From contig NZ_JSEH01000003.1 in the NCBI RefSeq assembly GCF_000801335.2, forward strand, positions 62,001 to 126,000: a stretch of 64,000 nt of DNA. The letters are read 5' to 3'. Shown here one piece after another: positions 24,903 through 34,059 of the stretch. Source of the stretch: Desulfovibrio sp. TomC (GTDB lineage: Bacteria > Desulfobacterota > Desulfovibrionia > Desulfovibrionales > Desulfovibrionaceae). The position numbers and the translations under genes were made by a program. The notes beneath the pieces are model-generated. The model was not told the DNA's origin. It saw nothing but the letters and a program-made list of their open reading frames with translations, and made no database searches. The number at the start of each line of letters is the position of its first letter. The first letter of the stretch is position 1.

Positions 24903-26129
24903 CTACGGGGCGGCCGCCTGGGTACGGGATTGGGACAGCCGGCGGCTGGTTTCAAGGTCCAGTTCCCGGCGCAGTTCGTCGGGCATGGGCCGGCTGTCGG
25001 CGGCGGCTCTGGCCGCACGGGTGGCCCTGGGGCCGAGCAGCCCGCCGGCGTTGTAGTTGATATTGGCCCAGTTGTTCTGGGCCACGAGGGCCGTTATGGA
25101 CCCGTCGCCGTTAATGTCGGCCGCGACATTGGCCTCTATGGAGCCGTTATGGTTCCAGTCGATGGGAGCGGCGGCATCGCCGGCCAGCGCCCCTTGCGCC
25201 CCGCTGTTGTAATAGTAGTACGTGCCGTAGCCGGCCACGCTGTCCGCCCCGGTCAGGCCGAGATTCTCATTGAGGGCGGCCTCGTTGAGGGTCGGCGTGG
25301 TCAGACGCTGGTAGTCGAACTGCAGCGGATAGCCCCCATCCCCCCAGTGGCCGTCCTGGTACAGGCCGATGGTCTGGAAAGAATAATTCATTACGCTTAA
25401 ATAGTTCGGCTTGTAGTTTTCGTGGTCCGAGCCGCCGTGGGTGAGTCCCAGGCAATGGCCCAGCTCGTGGACGAAGGTGCCGAGCTTTTCCCAGTCTGTT
25501 CCGCCGGTCGGACCCCACAGGCCCAGGCTGACCAGGAAGTCCGTGGCCGGGATATCGCGGGCCAGGCCGCTGGAGGAATCCTCGTTGTAGGAGTTGGCCC
25601 AAATCATGTATCGAAAAGATTTGGCATAGGCCGGGTCAAACGAGAGGTTCTTGCGGGTTTCGAAATCCACCCAGACCTGGGTGTAATTATTCTGCACGCC
25701 AAGGGTCTCGGCGTACAGGACGCTGTTTTTGAGGATGGGATGGATGCGGATGCCGGTTGTGCCGTCGGGGTTGGTCACGGGCGCATGGGCAAACACGGCC
25801 TTTATGTTGTCGATGACAGTCTGGGACGGCCCGAGGCTCCCCTTGGTCGGATGGATCATGTAGTCCATCCAGACAAACAGGTCCTTGTGCAGGGGGTCGG
25901 CCCCCATGCCCGGCAGATCCACGAACGTGTTGCCGACGAAGTAGCCGTTTCGTTCCCAGACGTCGGGCAGCCCGTCGCCGTCGGTGTCGCGCGACAGGGG
26001 GGCGGTGATGGCCGGGAGGAAAAGCGGCAGGTTGAATTCGTCGGCGTGGCTGACGTCTGGCCAGGCCGTCAGTCCGGGCAGCAGTGCCAGCATGCAACAG
26101 ATCATGACATTTTTGATATGGGCTGCCAT
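24903..26129 (-). CDS. Secreted zinc metalloprotease-like protein (HExxHxxGxxH zincin)
   Basis: 408 residues with a signal peptide (cleavage near SHADEF). The zinc signature HELGHCLGLTHGG lies near 224-236 and a downstream YLSVMNYSF supplies the Met-turn, the metzincin layout. Near the mature N-terminus DTDGDGLPDVWE is a calcium-binding TSP3-like loop, and near the C-terminus DWNHNGSIEANVAADINGDG looks like a second Ca2+ loop pair (dockerin/EF-hand-like). It would act outside the cytoplasm as a calcium-stabilised peptidase. No propeptide cysteine switch was noticed. A good promoter lies upstream at 26204-26233. The gene stands alone and is more AT-rich upstream than its neighbours. Confidence 0.85.
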   Translation of the reverse strand: MAAHIKNVMICCMLALLPGLTAWPDVSHADEFNLPLFLPAITAPLSRDTDGDGLPDVWERNGYFVGNTFVDLPGMGADPLHKDLFVWMDYMIHPTKGSLGPSQTVIDNIKAVFAHAPVTNPDGTTGIRIHPILKNSVLYAETLGVQNNYTQVWVDFETRKNLSFDPAYAKSFRYMIWANSYNEDSSSGLARDIPATDFLVSLGLWGPTGGTDWEKLGTFVHELGHCLGLTHGGSDHENYKPNYLSVMNYSFQTIGLYQDGHWGDGGYPLQFDYQRLTTPTLNEAALNENLGLTGADSVAGYGTYYYYNSGAQGALAGDAAAPIDWNHNGSIEANVAADINGDGSITALVAQNNWANINYNAGGLLGPRATRAARAAADSRPMPDELRRELDLETSRRLSQSRTQAAAP

Positions 26130-26203
26130 GTGAAATCCTGGTGTGGCTATGGGCCGGTCGTTCTGTTGTGTTTGGGAATAGTTGTAATAATATTGTTAGT
26201 TAA

Positions 26204-26233
26204 AGAATAGGTATGCTTTGAAATAAATGTCAA
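26204..26233 (-). promoter_or_regulatory. Sigma-70 promoter of the metalloprotease gene
   Basis: On the minus strand TTGACA (26233-26228) is followed after 18 bases by TATTCT (26209-26204), in a locally AT-rich stretch 75-105 bases before the start codon. The -35 is a full consensus match. Confidence 0.55.
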
Positions 26234-26503
26234 GCGGCAGACGGGTTGCAGGGGTTGGTTGGGGTTGCTGTTGGTGAATGACAGTGAGAAACGAGCTGTT
26301 GCAGTGTGTCAGGTTTGATGCTAATTTGTGACTGTCCAGTGCCGACTCTTTGTCGTAGCGGCGGGGGCTGCCCCCTGCGTCCATCAGAGGGCTTGGCCGA
26401 ATCGCACGAATGGGAACCAAAAGGTGACTCTCCGGGTGTCCGGAGTACCGCAATCCGTGGCACGATCATATCTCAACCGAGCGGAGGCCAAGGGAGACAT
26501 TGC

Positions 26504-28774
26504 ATGCAACTCAAATCCATACAAGCTAAAATCATCTTGCTGGCCGGCGTCTGCCTGCTGGCCACTGCGGCCTCCCTGGTCGGCTATGGCCTGTATTCGT
26601 CGGGCAAGACCCAGTCCTTTGTGTCAAAACGGGTCGGAACCTTGCTGGAAGACGAGGCCAAGCGCAATCTTGGCGCCCTGGCGGCCACCCAGGCCGCCGT
26701 CATCCAGAGCGCCCTGGAAGACAACCTCGTCACCGCCCGGACCATGGCCAAGACCTTTGAGGTGCTGCGCGAGCAGTTCGCCGGCCTGGCCGGGCAGGAC
26801 GGCGTAAAAAACCCGGCCCGCGAAGTGCTCGACACCATTTTGGTGGAAGTTCTCAAAAACAATCCGCAGTATCTGGGCGCCTATTCGGCCTGGGAACCCG
26901 GAGCCTTGGACGGCCGGGACAAGGAATTCGCCGGCGCAGCCAAGGGCGATCACGACGAGACCGGTCGTTTTGTCCCCTACTGGAACCGCGATCAAGCCGG
27001 CAAGATTGCCCAGCAGCCGTTGGTCGAATTTGAGAGCCAGGACCGCCATCCCAACGGCGTGCGCAAGGGCGGCTGGTATCTCTGGCCCCGGGAATCCGGC
27101 AAGGAAAGCGTTCTCGACCCCTTCCCCTACATCGTTCAGGGCCGCCAGGAATGGCTGACCACCCTGTCCGTGCCGGTCAAAAAGGACGGCAAATTCCTGG
27201 GTGTGGCCGGCACCGACCTGCGCCTCAACTTTCTTCAGGAGCTGGCCAAGAAGGTCGATACCAGCCTCTACGGCGGCCAGGGCGATGTGGCCATCGTCAG
27301 CCATGACGGCCTGATCGTGGCCAGCAGCGAGAAGCCCGAGACCGTGGGCCAGCCTTTAAGCACGATCTCAAAGGATTGGGAAGAACTGGCCAAGGCGGTC
27401 AAGGAAGGCCGGTCCGTGATTGACATCAGCGACGTCTCCGGCAACTACCGGGCCTTGGTCCCGATTCAGCTCGGCCGCACCGACCGGCCCTGGGCCGTTC
27501 TCATCCGGGTGCACCCGGACGTCGTGCTGGCCGAAAGCAAGAAGCTCGACGCCGAGATGGCGGCCTTGGGACATGAGAGCACCGTCTGGCAGATCGGCGT
27601 GGGCCTTGGGGTCACGGTCGTGGCCCTGGCCGTGCTGTGGATTTTCGCCGCCGGTCTGGTGCGCCCTCTGCGTCAGGCCGCAGCCTTTGCCGGCGCAGTG
27701 GCCGAGGGCGATTTCACCCAAACCCTGGCCATCAATCAGGTGGATGAGACCGGTGTGTTGGCCAAGGCGCTCACCCGCATGGTCGACAACCTCAAGAAAA
27801 TGATCGCTCAGGCCGAAGACAAAACCAGCGAAGCCGCAGCTGAGGCCGAACGCGCCCGGGCGGCCGTGGCCGAGGCCGAGGTGGCCCGCGGTCAGGCGGC
27901 CGAGGCCCAGCGCCAGGGCCGGCTCGACGCAGCCGCCCATATTGAGGATGTGGCCCAGGCCGTCTCGGCCGCCTCAAGCGAGCTGGCTTCCCAGATAGAC
28001 CAATCCAAGGAAGGGGCCGACATCCAGCGGCAGCACGCCGGGGAAACGGCCACGGCCATGGAGGAAATGAACGCCACCGTGCTTGAAGTGGCCAGAAACG
28101 CCTCCCAGGCCGCCAGCGGCGCCGGAACCGCCCGGGACAAGGCCAAGGAAGGGGCCGGCATGGTGCGTCAGGTGGTGGCGGCCATAGGCGCCGTCCAGGA
28201 CCGTGCGGCCACGTTGCGCACCAACATGGACGCGCTGGGCCGTCAGGCCGACGGCATCGGCAACATCATCGGCGTTATTTCAGACATCGCCGACCAGACC
28301 AACCTGCTGGCCCTAAACGCCGCCATTGAGGCCGCCCGGGCCGGCGACGCCGGGCGCGGGTTCGCGGTGGTGGCCGACGAGGTGCGCAAGCTGGCGGAAA
28401 AGACCATGACCGCCACCAAGGAAGTGGGCGCTGCCGTGCACGCCATCCAGGCCGGGGCCAAGTCGAGCATCGACGGCGTCGAAGGCGCGGTCCGGGCCGT
28501 GGATCAGGCCACGGAGCTGGCCGGCCAGTCGGGCGCGGTCCTGGAAGAGATCGTGTCCATCGTGGAGAGTTCCGCCGATCAGGTGCGCTCCATCGCCACG
28601 GCCTCCGAGCAGCAGTCCGCCGCCAGCGAAGAGATCAACCGGGCCGTGGAAGACATCAACCGCATATCCGACGACACCGCCCAGTCCATGGCCAGGGCGG
28701 CCGGGTCGGTCGAGGAATTGGCGCAGCAGGCCGAGAACCTGAATCGTCTGGTGGCCTCGCTCAAGGCCGACTGA
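26504..28774 (+). CDS. Methyl-accepting chemotaxis protein (dCache-HAMP-MCP)
   Basis: 756 residues. The ATG at 26504 follows AGGGAGACATTGC; an open extension to 26306 has no signal. Helix 1 is at about 8-30, then a periplasmic sensor of about 330 residues with Cache features ([25 protein letters not shown]), helix 2 near 362-385, a HAMP linker, a coiled coil, and the signalling hairpin near 585-635 ([38 protein letters not shown]). It would bind small organic ligands and steer CheA. It lacks a C-terminal CheR/CheB-binding pentapeptide. No che or flagellar genes are near. Confidence 0.93.
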   Translation: MQLKSIQAKIILLAGVCLLATAASLVGYGLYSSGKTQSFVSKRVGTLLEDEAKRNLGALAATQAAVIQSALEDNLVTARTMAKTFEVLREQFAGLAGQDGVKNPAREVLDTILVEVLKNNPQYLGAYSAWEPGALDGRDKEFAGAAKGDHDETGRFVPYWNRDQAGKIAQQPLVEFESQDRHPNGVRKGGWYLWPRESGKESVLDPFPYIVQGRQEWLTTLSVPVKKDGKFLGVAGTDLRLNFLQELAKKVDTSLYGGQGDVAIVSHDGLIVASSEKPETVGQPLSTISKDWEELAKAVKEGRSVIDISDVSGNYRALVPIQLGRTDRPWAVLIRVHPDVVLAESKKLDAEMAALGHESTVWQIGVGLGVTVVALAVLWIFAAGLVRPLRQAAAFAGAVAEGDFTQTLAINQVDETGVLAKALTRMVDNLKKMIAQAEDKTSEAAAEAERARAAVAEAEVARGQAAEAQRQGRLDAAAHIEDVAQAVSAASSELASQIDQSKEGADIQRQHAGETATAMEEMNATVLEVARNASQAASGAGTARDKAKEGAGMVRQVVAAIGAVQDRAATLRTNMDALGRQADGIGNIIGVISDIADQTNLLALNAAIEAARAGDAGRGFAVVADEVRKLAEKTMTATKEVGAAVHAIQAGAKSSIDGVEGAVRAVDQATELAGQSGAVLEEIVSIVESSADQVRSIATASEQQSAASEEINRAVEDINRISDDTAQSMARAAGSVEELAQQAENLNRLVASLKAD

Positions 28775-29008
28775 TCCAGCCCGGCGCACCGCAGACAACG
28801 GGGAGGGGACCAGCGTCCTCTCCCCGTTTGCCGTCTTTGCCTCTGCCCGTTTATCCCTCTTGACCCGGCCGGTCCAAGCCGGCACAACTCGCCCCGGACG
28901 CGTCCCGTCCGCGTCTGTTTCGATGGCCGGGACCGGCCGTTTGCGCTACCTTTGCCCGCACGTCCCGGTCCGGCAACCCCGCCCCACCGCAAACACCTGG
29001 AGAGAGCC

Positions 29009-29635
29009 ATGCCCGTCACCGTCGTCGATCATCCCCTGGTGCGCCACAAGCTCGGTCTGCTGCGCGAAAATGGCCTGAGCACGAAGGATTTTCGTGATCT
29101 GGCCAATGAAATCGGCCGGCTGCTCACCTACGAGGCCACCAAATCCCTGCCCACCGAGAAGAAAATGATCCATGGCTGGGCCGGCCCGGTGGAGGTGGAT
29201 CAGATCGTCGGCAAGAAGATCACTGTCGTGCCTATCCTGCGGGCGGGGCTTGGCATGATGGACGGCGTGCTCGACATGATCCCCGGGGCCAAGGTCAGCG
29301 TGGTCGGCATGTACCGCAACGAAGAGACCCTGGAGCCGGTCAGCTACTACGTCAAACTGGCCAAGAAGATCCACAAGCGCCACGCCATGATTCTCGACCC
29401 CATGCTGGCCACCGGCGGCACCCTGATCGCCACGGTCAAGCTGCTCAAAGAAGCCGGCTGCCGGCGCATTATGGGCCTTTTCCTGGTTTGCGCCCCGGAG
29501 GGGCTGGCCCGGTTGGAAAAAGAGCATCCCGACGTGGCCGTCTACACGGCGGCCATTGATGAGCGCCTCAATGAAAACGGCTATATCCTGCCCGGCCTCG
29601 GTGATGCCGGGGACAAGATTTTCGGAACGAAGTAG
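29009..29635 (+). CDS. upp: Uracil phosphoribosyltransferase
   Basis: 208 residues from the ATG at 29009 (CCTGGAGAGAG upstream), the usual length. Upp hallmarks: [13 protein letters not shown] near 70-85, the PRPP loop [15 protein letters not shown] near 126-140, and the C-terminal [16 protein letters not shown]. The enzyme makes UMP from uracil and PRPP for pyrimidine salvage. The uracil permease gene follows after 63 bases, so import and capture of uracil are coupled in one operon. Confidence 0.97.
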   Translation: MPVTVVDHPLVRHKLGLLRENGLSTKDFRDLANEIGRLLTYEATKSLPTEKKMIHGWAGPVEVDQIVGKKITVVPILRAGLGMMDGVLDMIPGAKVSVVGMYRNEETLEPVSYYVKLAKKIHKRHAMILDPMLATGGTLIATVKLLKEAGCRRIMGLFLVCAPEGLARLEKEHPDVAVYTAAIDERLNENGYILPGLGDAGDKIFGTK

Positions 29636-29698
29636 GGCGGCTGCGCTTTGACGCCGGCCCGGCAGTGCGGCCCCGGCAAAAGATAACCGGAGGGTGTG

Positions 29699-30946
29699 AT
29701 GGCTGAAAAATCGGGCTCTGATTATAAACTGCGGTTGCGGGATTTTCCCGTCGGCGCGCAAATGCTGTTCGTGGCCTTTGGCGCATTGGTGCTGGTGCCG
29801 CTTTTGACCGGGCTTAACCCCAATGTGGCCCTGTTTTGCGCCGGTATTGGCACGCTGATCTATCAGGTGCTGACCAAATTTCGCATCCCGATCTTTCTGG
29901 GCTCGTCGTTCGCCTTTATCGCGCCCATCATGTTTTGCGTCAAAACCTATGGCGTGCCGGCCACGCTCGGGGCCCTGGCCTGCGTGGGGTTTGCCTACAT
30001 GCTGGCGGCGCTGGCGATCAAATGGCGCGGGGTGGGGTTCCTGCTCAAACTGCTGCCCACCATTGTCACCGGCCCGGTCATCATGGTCATCGGTCTGATC
30101 CTCGCCCCGGTCGGCGTCTACATGGCCATGGGCAAGACCGGCGACGGGGCGGCTGTCCTCTATCCGCAAGCCATGGCCATGGGGGTGTCGCTTTTTTCCC
30201 TGGCCGTCACCGTGCTGGTGGCCATCCGGGGCCGGGGGCTGCTGCGGCTGGTGCCGATTTTGTGCGGCATCGGGGCCGGGTATATAGCCAGCCTGTTCCT
30301 GGGGATGGTGGATTTTTCGGCCGTGGCCGCTGCCCCGTGGTTTGCCCTGCCGTCCTTTGTCGGCCCCGAATTCAATCTCGACGCCATCCTGGTCATCGTG
30401 CCGGTGGCCATTGCCCCCATCATCGAGCACTTTGGCGGGGTCATCGCCATCGGCCAGGTGACGGGGCGCAATTATCTGGAAAATCCGGGCGTGCACCGTT
30501 CGCTTATGGGCGACGGCGTGGCCACCTTCCTGGCCGGCTGCCTGGGCGGCCCGCCGCTGACCACCTATGCCGAGGTGACCGGCGCGGTGTCGCTTATAAA
30601 GATTTACAACCCGGCGCTCATGACCTGGGCGGCGGTGACCGCTGTCTGTCTGGCTTTCGTGGGCAAGCTCGGGGCGCTGTTGCAGACCATCCCCACCCCG
30701 GTCATGGGCGGCATCATGCTGCTTTTATTCGGGGCAATCATGGTGGTCGGCCTCAACTCCCTGGTGCGCGAGGGGGCCGATCTCATGGAGCCGCGCAACA
30801 TGGCCATTGTGGCGCTGATCATCGTCTTTGGCATGGGCAAGATGGCCTTCTCCTTTGGCGGCATCCACCTGGAAGGCATCGGTCTGGCCGGCGTGATCGG
30901 GGTGGTCTTAAACGCGGTCCTGCCCCGTTCGCCCAAGGACGCCTGA
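29699..30946 (+). CDS. uraA: Uracil-xanthine permease (NCS2 family)
   Basis: 415 residues from the ATG at 29699, with CCGGAGGG upstream (a GTG one codon earlier is less well placed). About 12-14 hydrophobic spans. The NCS2 layout is visible: LGSSFAFIAPI near helix 3, a central IAPIIEHFGGVIAIGQVTG (helix 8 with the substrate glutamate) and GPPLTTYAEVTGAVSLIKIYN (helix 10 region). It imports uracil by proton symport and is encoded right behind upp. A strong intrinsic terminator follows. Confidence 0.94.
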   Translation: MAEKSGSDYKLRLRDFPVGAQMLFVAFGALVLVPLLTGLNPNVALFCAGIGTLIYQVLTKFRIPIFLGSSFAFIAPIMFCVKTYGVPATLGALACVGFAYMLAALAIKWRGVGFLLKLLPTIVTGPVIMVIGLILAPVGVYMAMGKTGDGAAVLYPQAMAMGVSLFSLAVTVLVAIRGRGLLRLVPILCGIGAGYIASLFLGMVDFSAVAAAPWFALPSFVGPEFNLDAILVIVPVAIAPIIEHFGGVIAIGQVTGRNYLENPGVHRSLMGDGVATFLAGCLGGPPLTTYAEVTGAVSLIKIYNPALMTWAAVTAVCLAFVGKLGALLQTIPTPVMGGIMLLLFGAIMVVGLNSLVREGADLMEPRNMAIVALIIVFGMGKMAFSFGGIHLEGIGLAGVIGVVLNAVLPRSPKDA

Positions 30947-30973
30947 ATCCCGTCGCCGGCTGCGGCCGCACAG

Positions 30974-31003
30974 GCCCCGGGCGATCCGCCCGGGGCTTTT
31001 TTT
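30974..31003 (+). terminator. Intrinsic terminator of upp-uraA
   Basis: GCCCCGGGC and GCCCGGGGC form a perfect 9-bp stem with a 5-base loop (30974-30996), followed by seven T residues (30997-31003). It lies 28 bases after the uraA stop and isolates the sigma-54 unit that follows. Confidence 0.95.
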
Positions 31004-31035
31004 ATGCCCCGGCCCGGGCGCAGGCGGGCAGGAGA

Positions 31036-31051
31036 TGGCACGCGTGTTGCT
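31036..31051 (+). promoter_or_regulatory. Consensus sigma-54 promoter (-24/-12)
   Basis: TGGCACGCGTGTTGCT matches the sigma-54 consensus TGGCAC-N5-TTGCW at every fixed position, with GG at 31037-31038 and GC at 31049-31050 separated by exactly 10 bases. The predicted transcription start is near 31062, only about 18 bases before an ATG with its own GCGGAGG. Activation would need an enhancer-binding protein; one such gene lies at 45019-46347, but a link is unproven. Confidence 0.85.
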
Positions 31052-31079
31052 CAATACCTGGCAAGCGGAGGTAACGCCC

Positions 31080-31181
31080 ATGTTCGTAGAAAAACTTCTT
31101 CTTGTATCCATGGTGGTTGTGGTCTGCTTTGCCCTGTCCCGTCTGGCTGATGCGGTGCTCAAACCTCAATCGGTCGATTAA
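31080..31181 (+). CDS. 33-residue single-span membrane peptide
   Basis: A 34-codon frame (including stop) with GCGGAGGTAACGCCC before the ATG, an excellent ribosome site. The peptide begins MFVEKLLLVSMVVVVCF and ends KPQSVD. It has one hydrophobic span of about 17 residues, one cysteine (16) and a charged polar tail. It is flanked by a perfect sigma-54 promoter 29 bases upstream and an intrinsic terminator 60 bases downstream, so it is a complete, separate transcription unit of about 210 bases. The size recalls small inner-membrane regulators or subunits (CydX, KdpF and similar), but I recognise no family. The transcript might also act as an RNA; its 3' half after the stop is non-coding. Confidence 0.7.
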   Translation: MFVEKLLLVSMVVVVCFALSRLADAVLKPQSVD

Positions 31182-31241
31182 CGAAATAAGAAAGTGAAAC
31201 GCCTGCCCGTCGCCAAGGGGCAGCTCCCTCGCTCCCTCCTC

Positions 31242-31273
31242 GGGACCGGTCTGACCCCCGGTCCCTTTTTTTT
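31242..31273 (+). terminator. Intrinsic terminator of the sigma-54 small-peptide unit
   Basis: GGGACCGG (31242-31249) pairs with CCGGTCCC (31258-31265), followed by eight T residues (31266-31273). Confidence 0.93.
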
Positions 31274-31295
31274 GGCCAACGCCTGAAAAAGGGTG

Positions 31296-31323
31296 TTGCT
31301 CCGGTTGTTAAATTCTATATAAC
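31296..31323 (+). promoter_or_regulatory. Candidate promoter of the beta-helix/deacetylase gene, possibly leaderless
   Basis: TTGCTC (31296-31301) and TATAAC (31318-31323) are 16 bases apart. The start point would fall at or next to the ATG at 31330. That ATG has no Shine-Dalgarno sequence, which fits a leaderless message. The -35 is weak. Confidence 0.35.
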
Positions 31324-31329
31324 GACAGG

Positions 31330-33549
31330 ATGATTCAAGGAAGGGTTGCGTACGGCCTGGGCCGCGTTGGATTGGCAACACTGTTTTTTATCCTGACTGC
31401 AGGTTTGACGGTACTTCAGGGCGTTCCGGCCCAGGCGGCCACCTGGTATGTGAAGGCGGGGTCCTCTGGCAACGGCACGACCTGGGGCACGGCCTTCGGC
31501 TCCATCCAGGAGGGCCTCAATGTTGCCGGCAGCGGCGACGTGGTCGAGGTGGCCGGGGGCCTCTACTCCGAGGCCATCCACTCGGTGAGCGCCGGGGTCA
31601 CCGTGGTCGGCAGCACGGCGTCGGGGTACAACTCCCAGGTGGTCGTCAAGGCCGGCGATGGGCAAGAGGTCCTCACCGTTTCCCATCAGACCGTCTGGAA
31701 GGGTCTGACCTTTGATGGTTCGGCCAACAACAATACCAGCAACACCGATCTTGCCGTGGTCCATATCACGGCCGGGTCTCCCGCCTTCGAGGCCTGCGCC
31801 ATTGGTCCGGGCCCACGGCTGCTCATCATCGGCGCCGGCGGGGCCACCTTCTCGCGCTGCACCATCCAGGAGGCCCGGCTTGGCAACCGGGTCTACAGCA
31901 AGGTGGTGGAGGTCCTCTCCGGCAGCTCTCCGGTCGTCTTCAACTATTGTCTGTTCGGCGATATGGAATATGGCTCCATCTATGTAAACAGCGCCTCGCA
32001 AGTGGATTTCAACAACTGCCTGCTGGCTGGTTTTGCCGGCGACATCCTCTATGTCCCGTCGGGCGTTGTTGTTGCCGGCGGCATCCATTTGACCAACTGT
32101 CTGGCCCTGGGCAACGGCTTTGCCGCGACTGCCCTCATTGAGAATGCGTCTACCAGCGCGCCGGTGACCCTGACCAACTGTCTTTTCCAGGACAAAAGCC
32201 CGGTGGAAATGACCGGGCTGCGCTATAGCGGCGACGTCACGGAAGTGTCCCCGCTCACTCCCGGTTCTCCGCAGTTGACCCACGGGCGGCGGGCGGCCCT
32301 GCTCAACCTCGGCATCGACGACGCCGCCAACGCCTCGTACGCGACCCAGGTGGCCGCCTTGACGAGCAGCCATGGCATGCAGCTGACCCTGGCCCTGGAC
32401 GCCTCCGACGCCGTAGACGCGAACTGGGCCGATGCCCAGGCCCTGATCAATGCCGGCAACGAGGTGGCCGCCCACAGCGCCCACCATGTCTATCTGCCGG
32501 AAACAAAGCTCATGACCCTGGCCTATGCCGGCGGAGGGACCGGGGCCAAGGTCACGGTGGCCAGCACGGGCACGGCGGCCACGACCCTGACGGTGACGGC
32601 CGCCGGCGACGCAAACGCCAATTTCAGCCTGAATCTGGCCGACAGCGCCACCGACACCATCGGCAAGGTGTGCACTGCCATCAACGCCAAGTCGGGCTTT
32701 ACCTGCGGGCTGATCACCATCGCTGGGACCACCTACACGAGCGCTTCGGTGCTCTCGCGGGATTTAAACGGCGTGTCCGGCGTGTCCATCCAAAACGTCA
32801 CGGCGACCTTGCTGCGAAACGACGCCCAGTTTTTTGCCGACGAGATCACAGCCCCCAAGACCCTGATCGAATCCAGGCTGACGGCCCCGGGCAGTTCCGT
32901 GGCCTATTCCTGCGGCAGTTTCGTCTATCCGTTCCTGGGCGCGGACCCCGCCGTGATCGCGGCCACAGCCGCTGCCGGCTACACTGCGGCCCGCAGCGGC
33001 TACGACGGGTCGTACGCCATGGGCGGCCTGTACGCTGGGACCACCCCGGGCAGCTATGACACGCTCAATATCTGGGCCACGCAGCCCGGCCTCATCTTTG
33101 GTCGGCATCTCGACGCGGCCACCCTGGGCCGGCGGGTGTCGGCCTTCCTGGAATGGGCCAAGTTTACCGGCGCGGCCGTGTCGCTTTTCAGCCACGGCGC
33201 GAACGAATACGACCTGACCGAATGGTCGGCCCTGCTGGCGCTGATCGCGGCCGACGGCCAGATCCAGACCGCTGCCCTGGCCGGGATACGCCAGTACGTG
33301 GCCCAAAACGCCCAGTCTTCGTCTGGCTCGACCTTCGTGCGCACGGTCTGGCCGCCGGTGGCCGACTACCGGCCTCTCTACGGGTCGCCGCTTCTGCGGG
33401 CCGGAACGGCCTACGCCACAGCCAAGACGGACTTTGGCGGGGCGGTGGTTTCGGCCGGAACCACCCCCACGGTTGGGTTGTACCAGGCAAATTCCTTCAA
33501 TCCGGCAGGAGCATCGCCGGCAGCCAATCTGCTCCTGCTCCTGCAATGA
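31330..33549 (+). CDS. Secreted beta-helix protein fused to a NodB-like polysaccharide deacetylase domain
   Basis: 739 residues. Signal peptide with cleavage near AQA/AT (36-38). Residues about 40-300 look like a right-handed parallel beta-helix (repeated FxxCxI/NNCLLAG turns) of the kind that binds or cleaves polysaccharide. From about 320 a NodB-type domain begins: LNLGIDDAANAS carries the metal-binding Asp pair and VAAHSAHH the His pair, with FVYPFLGADP and LFSHGANEYDLTEW later. An insertion of roughly 120 residues splits the domain. The same insertion and the same downstream motifs recur in the deacetylase at 43722-44873, so the two are paralogues. It precedes the exopolysaccharide operon and probably acts on that polymer outside the cell. 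The ATG lacks a ribosome site. Confidence 0.75.
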   Translation: MIQGRVAYGLGRVGLATLFFILTAGLTVLQGVPAQAATWYVKAGSSGNGTTWGTAFGSIQEGLNVAGSGDVVEVAGGLYSEAIHSVSAGVTVVGSTASGYNSQVVVKAGDGQEVLTVSHQTVWKGLTFDGSANNNTSNTDLAVVHITAGSPAFEACAIGPGPRLLIIGAGGATFSRCTIQEARLGNRVYSKVVEVLSGSSPVVFNYCLFGDMEYGSIYVNSASQVDFNNCLLAGFAGDILYVPSGVVVAGGIHLTNCLALGNGFAATALIENASTSAPVTLTNCLFQDKSPVEMTGLRYSGDVTEVSPLTPGSPQLTHGRRAALLNLGIDDAANASYATQVAALTSSHGMQLTLALDASDAVDANWADAQALINAGNEVAAHSAHHVYLPETKLMTLAYAGGGTGAKVTVASTGTAATTLTVTAAGDANANFSLNLADSATDTIGKVCTAINAKSGFTCGLITIAGTTYTSASVLSRDLNGVSGVSIQNVTATLLRNDAQFFADEITAPKTLIESRLTAPGSSVAYSCGSFVYPFLGADPAVIAATAAAGYTAARSGYDGSYAMGGLYAGTTPGSYDTLNIWATQPGLIFGRHLDAATLGRRVSAFLEWAKFTGAAVSLFSHGANEYDLTEWSALLALIAADGQIQTAALAGIRQYVAQNAQSSSGSTFVRTVWPPVADYRPLYGSPLLRAGTAYATAKTDFGGAVVSAGTTPTVGLYQANSFNPAGASPAANLLLLLQ

Positions 33550-33858
33550 TCTCCCCCGGCAATGACCTTCCCCAGCGGGAGCCTGCGGCAGGAATCCCTG
33601 CCCTGACGGTTTGTTGCCAGTGCGGCCTTTGGCCGCAGGCGGGCGGCGCAAGGCGAGGCCGCCGGGTCGGATGCGGTCTGGCCCTGAAAATATGTTTTTT
33701 GGGGAATACGTTTTGTTGAAATAAGCTGCATGGCTTCACAGAGGAAGCGGGGAGTTGCTTGGGTTATGGTTTCATTTTTGCACGATGGCCGGCAGCCTAT
33801 TTTTTATTTGACAACGCATGATCCAGGCCCCGTTGCCGATCCCCCCTAACCGCGATGT

Positions 33859-33879
33859 ATTGTTACAATATTATACAAT
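33859..33879. promoter_or_regulatory. AT-rich inverted repeat upstream of the PilZ synthase gene
   Basis: ATTGT (33859-33863) and ACAAT (33875-33879) flank an AT-rich centre with TATTAT/TATACA, about 180 bases before the synthase start. It is the only strongly AT-rich part of the 33550-34059 gap, which otherwise holds no gene I can support. It could be a regulator site or the operon promoter; no good -35/-10 pair was fixed. Confidence 0.3.
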
Positions 33880-34059
33880 GTTGGAGAAAACCGTGGGCCG
33901 AGAAACCGGACGAGCCGGGTGGAAGAATCCTCTGGATGCGTCAATCGGGCGGTTGCACAGTTTGAATAATTGAAACACGAAGTTGAGGAAAAAGGTTGGC
34001 GGAAGCTGTTTTCCCCCCAGCCCAAGTCCATGACACCGATAGCTGCGGAGGTTGAGACG

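Noticed and set aside
26306-26503. c-di-GMP riboswitch upstream of the chemoreceptor
   Set aside because: I looked for GEMM-type conserved blocks; only a simple CTCCGG/CCGGAG hairpin is present.
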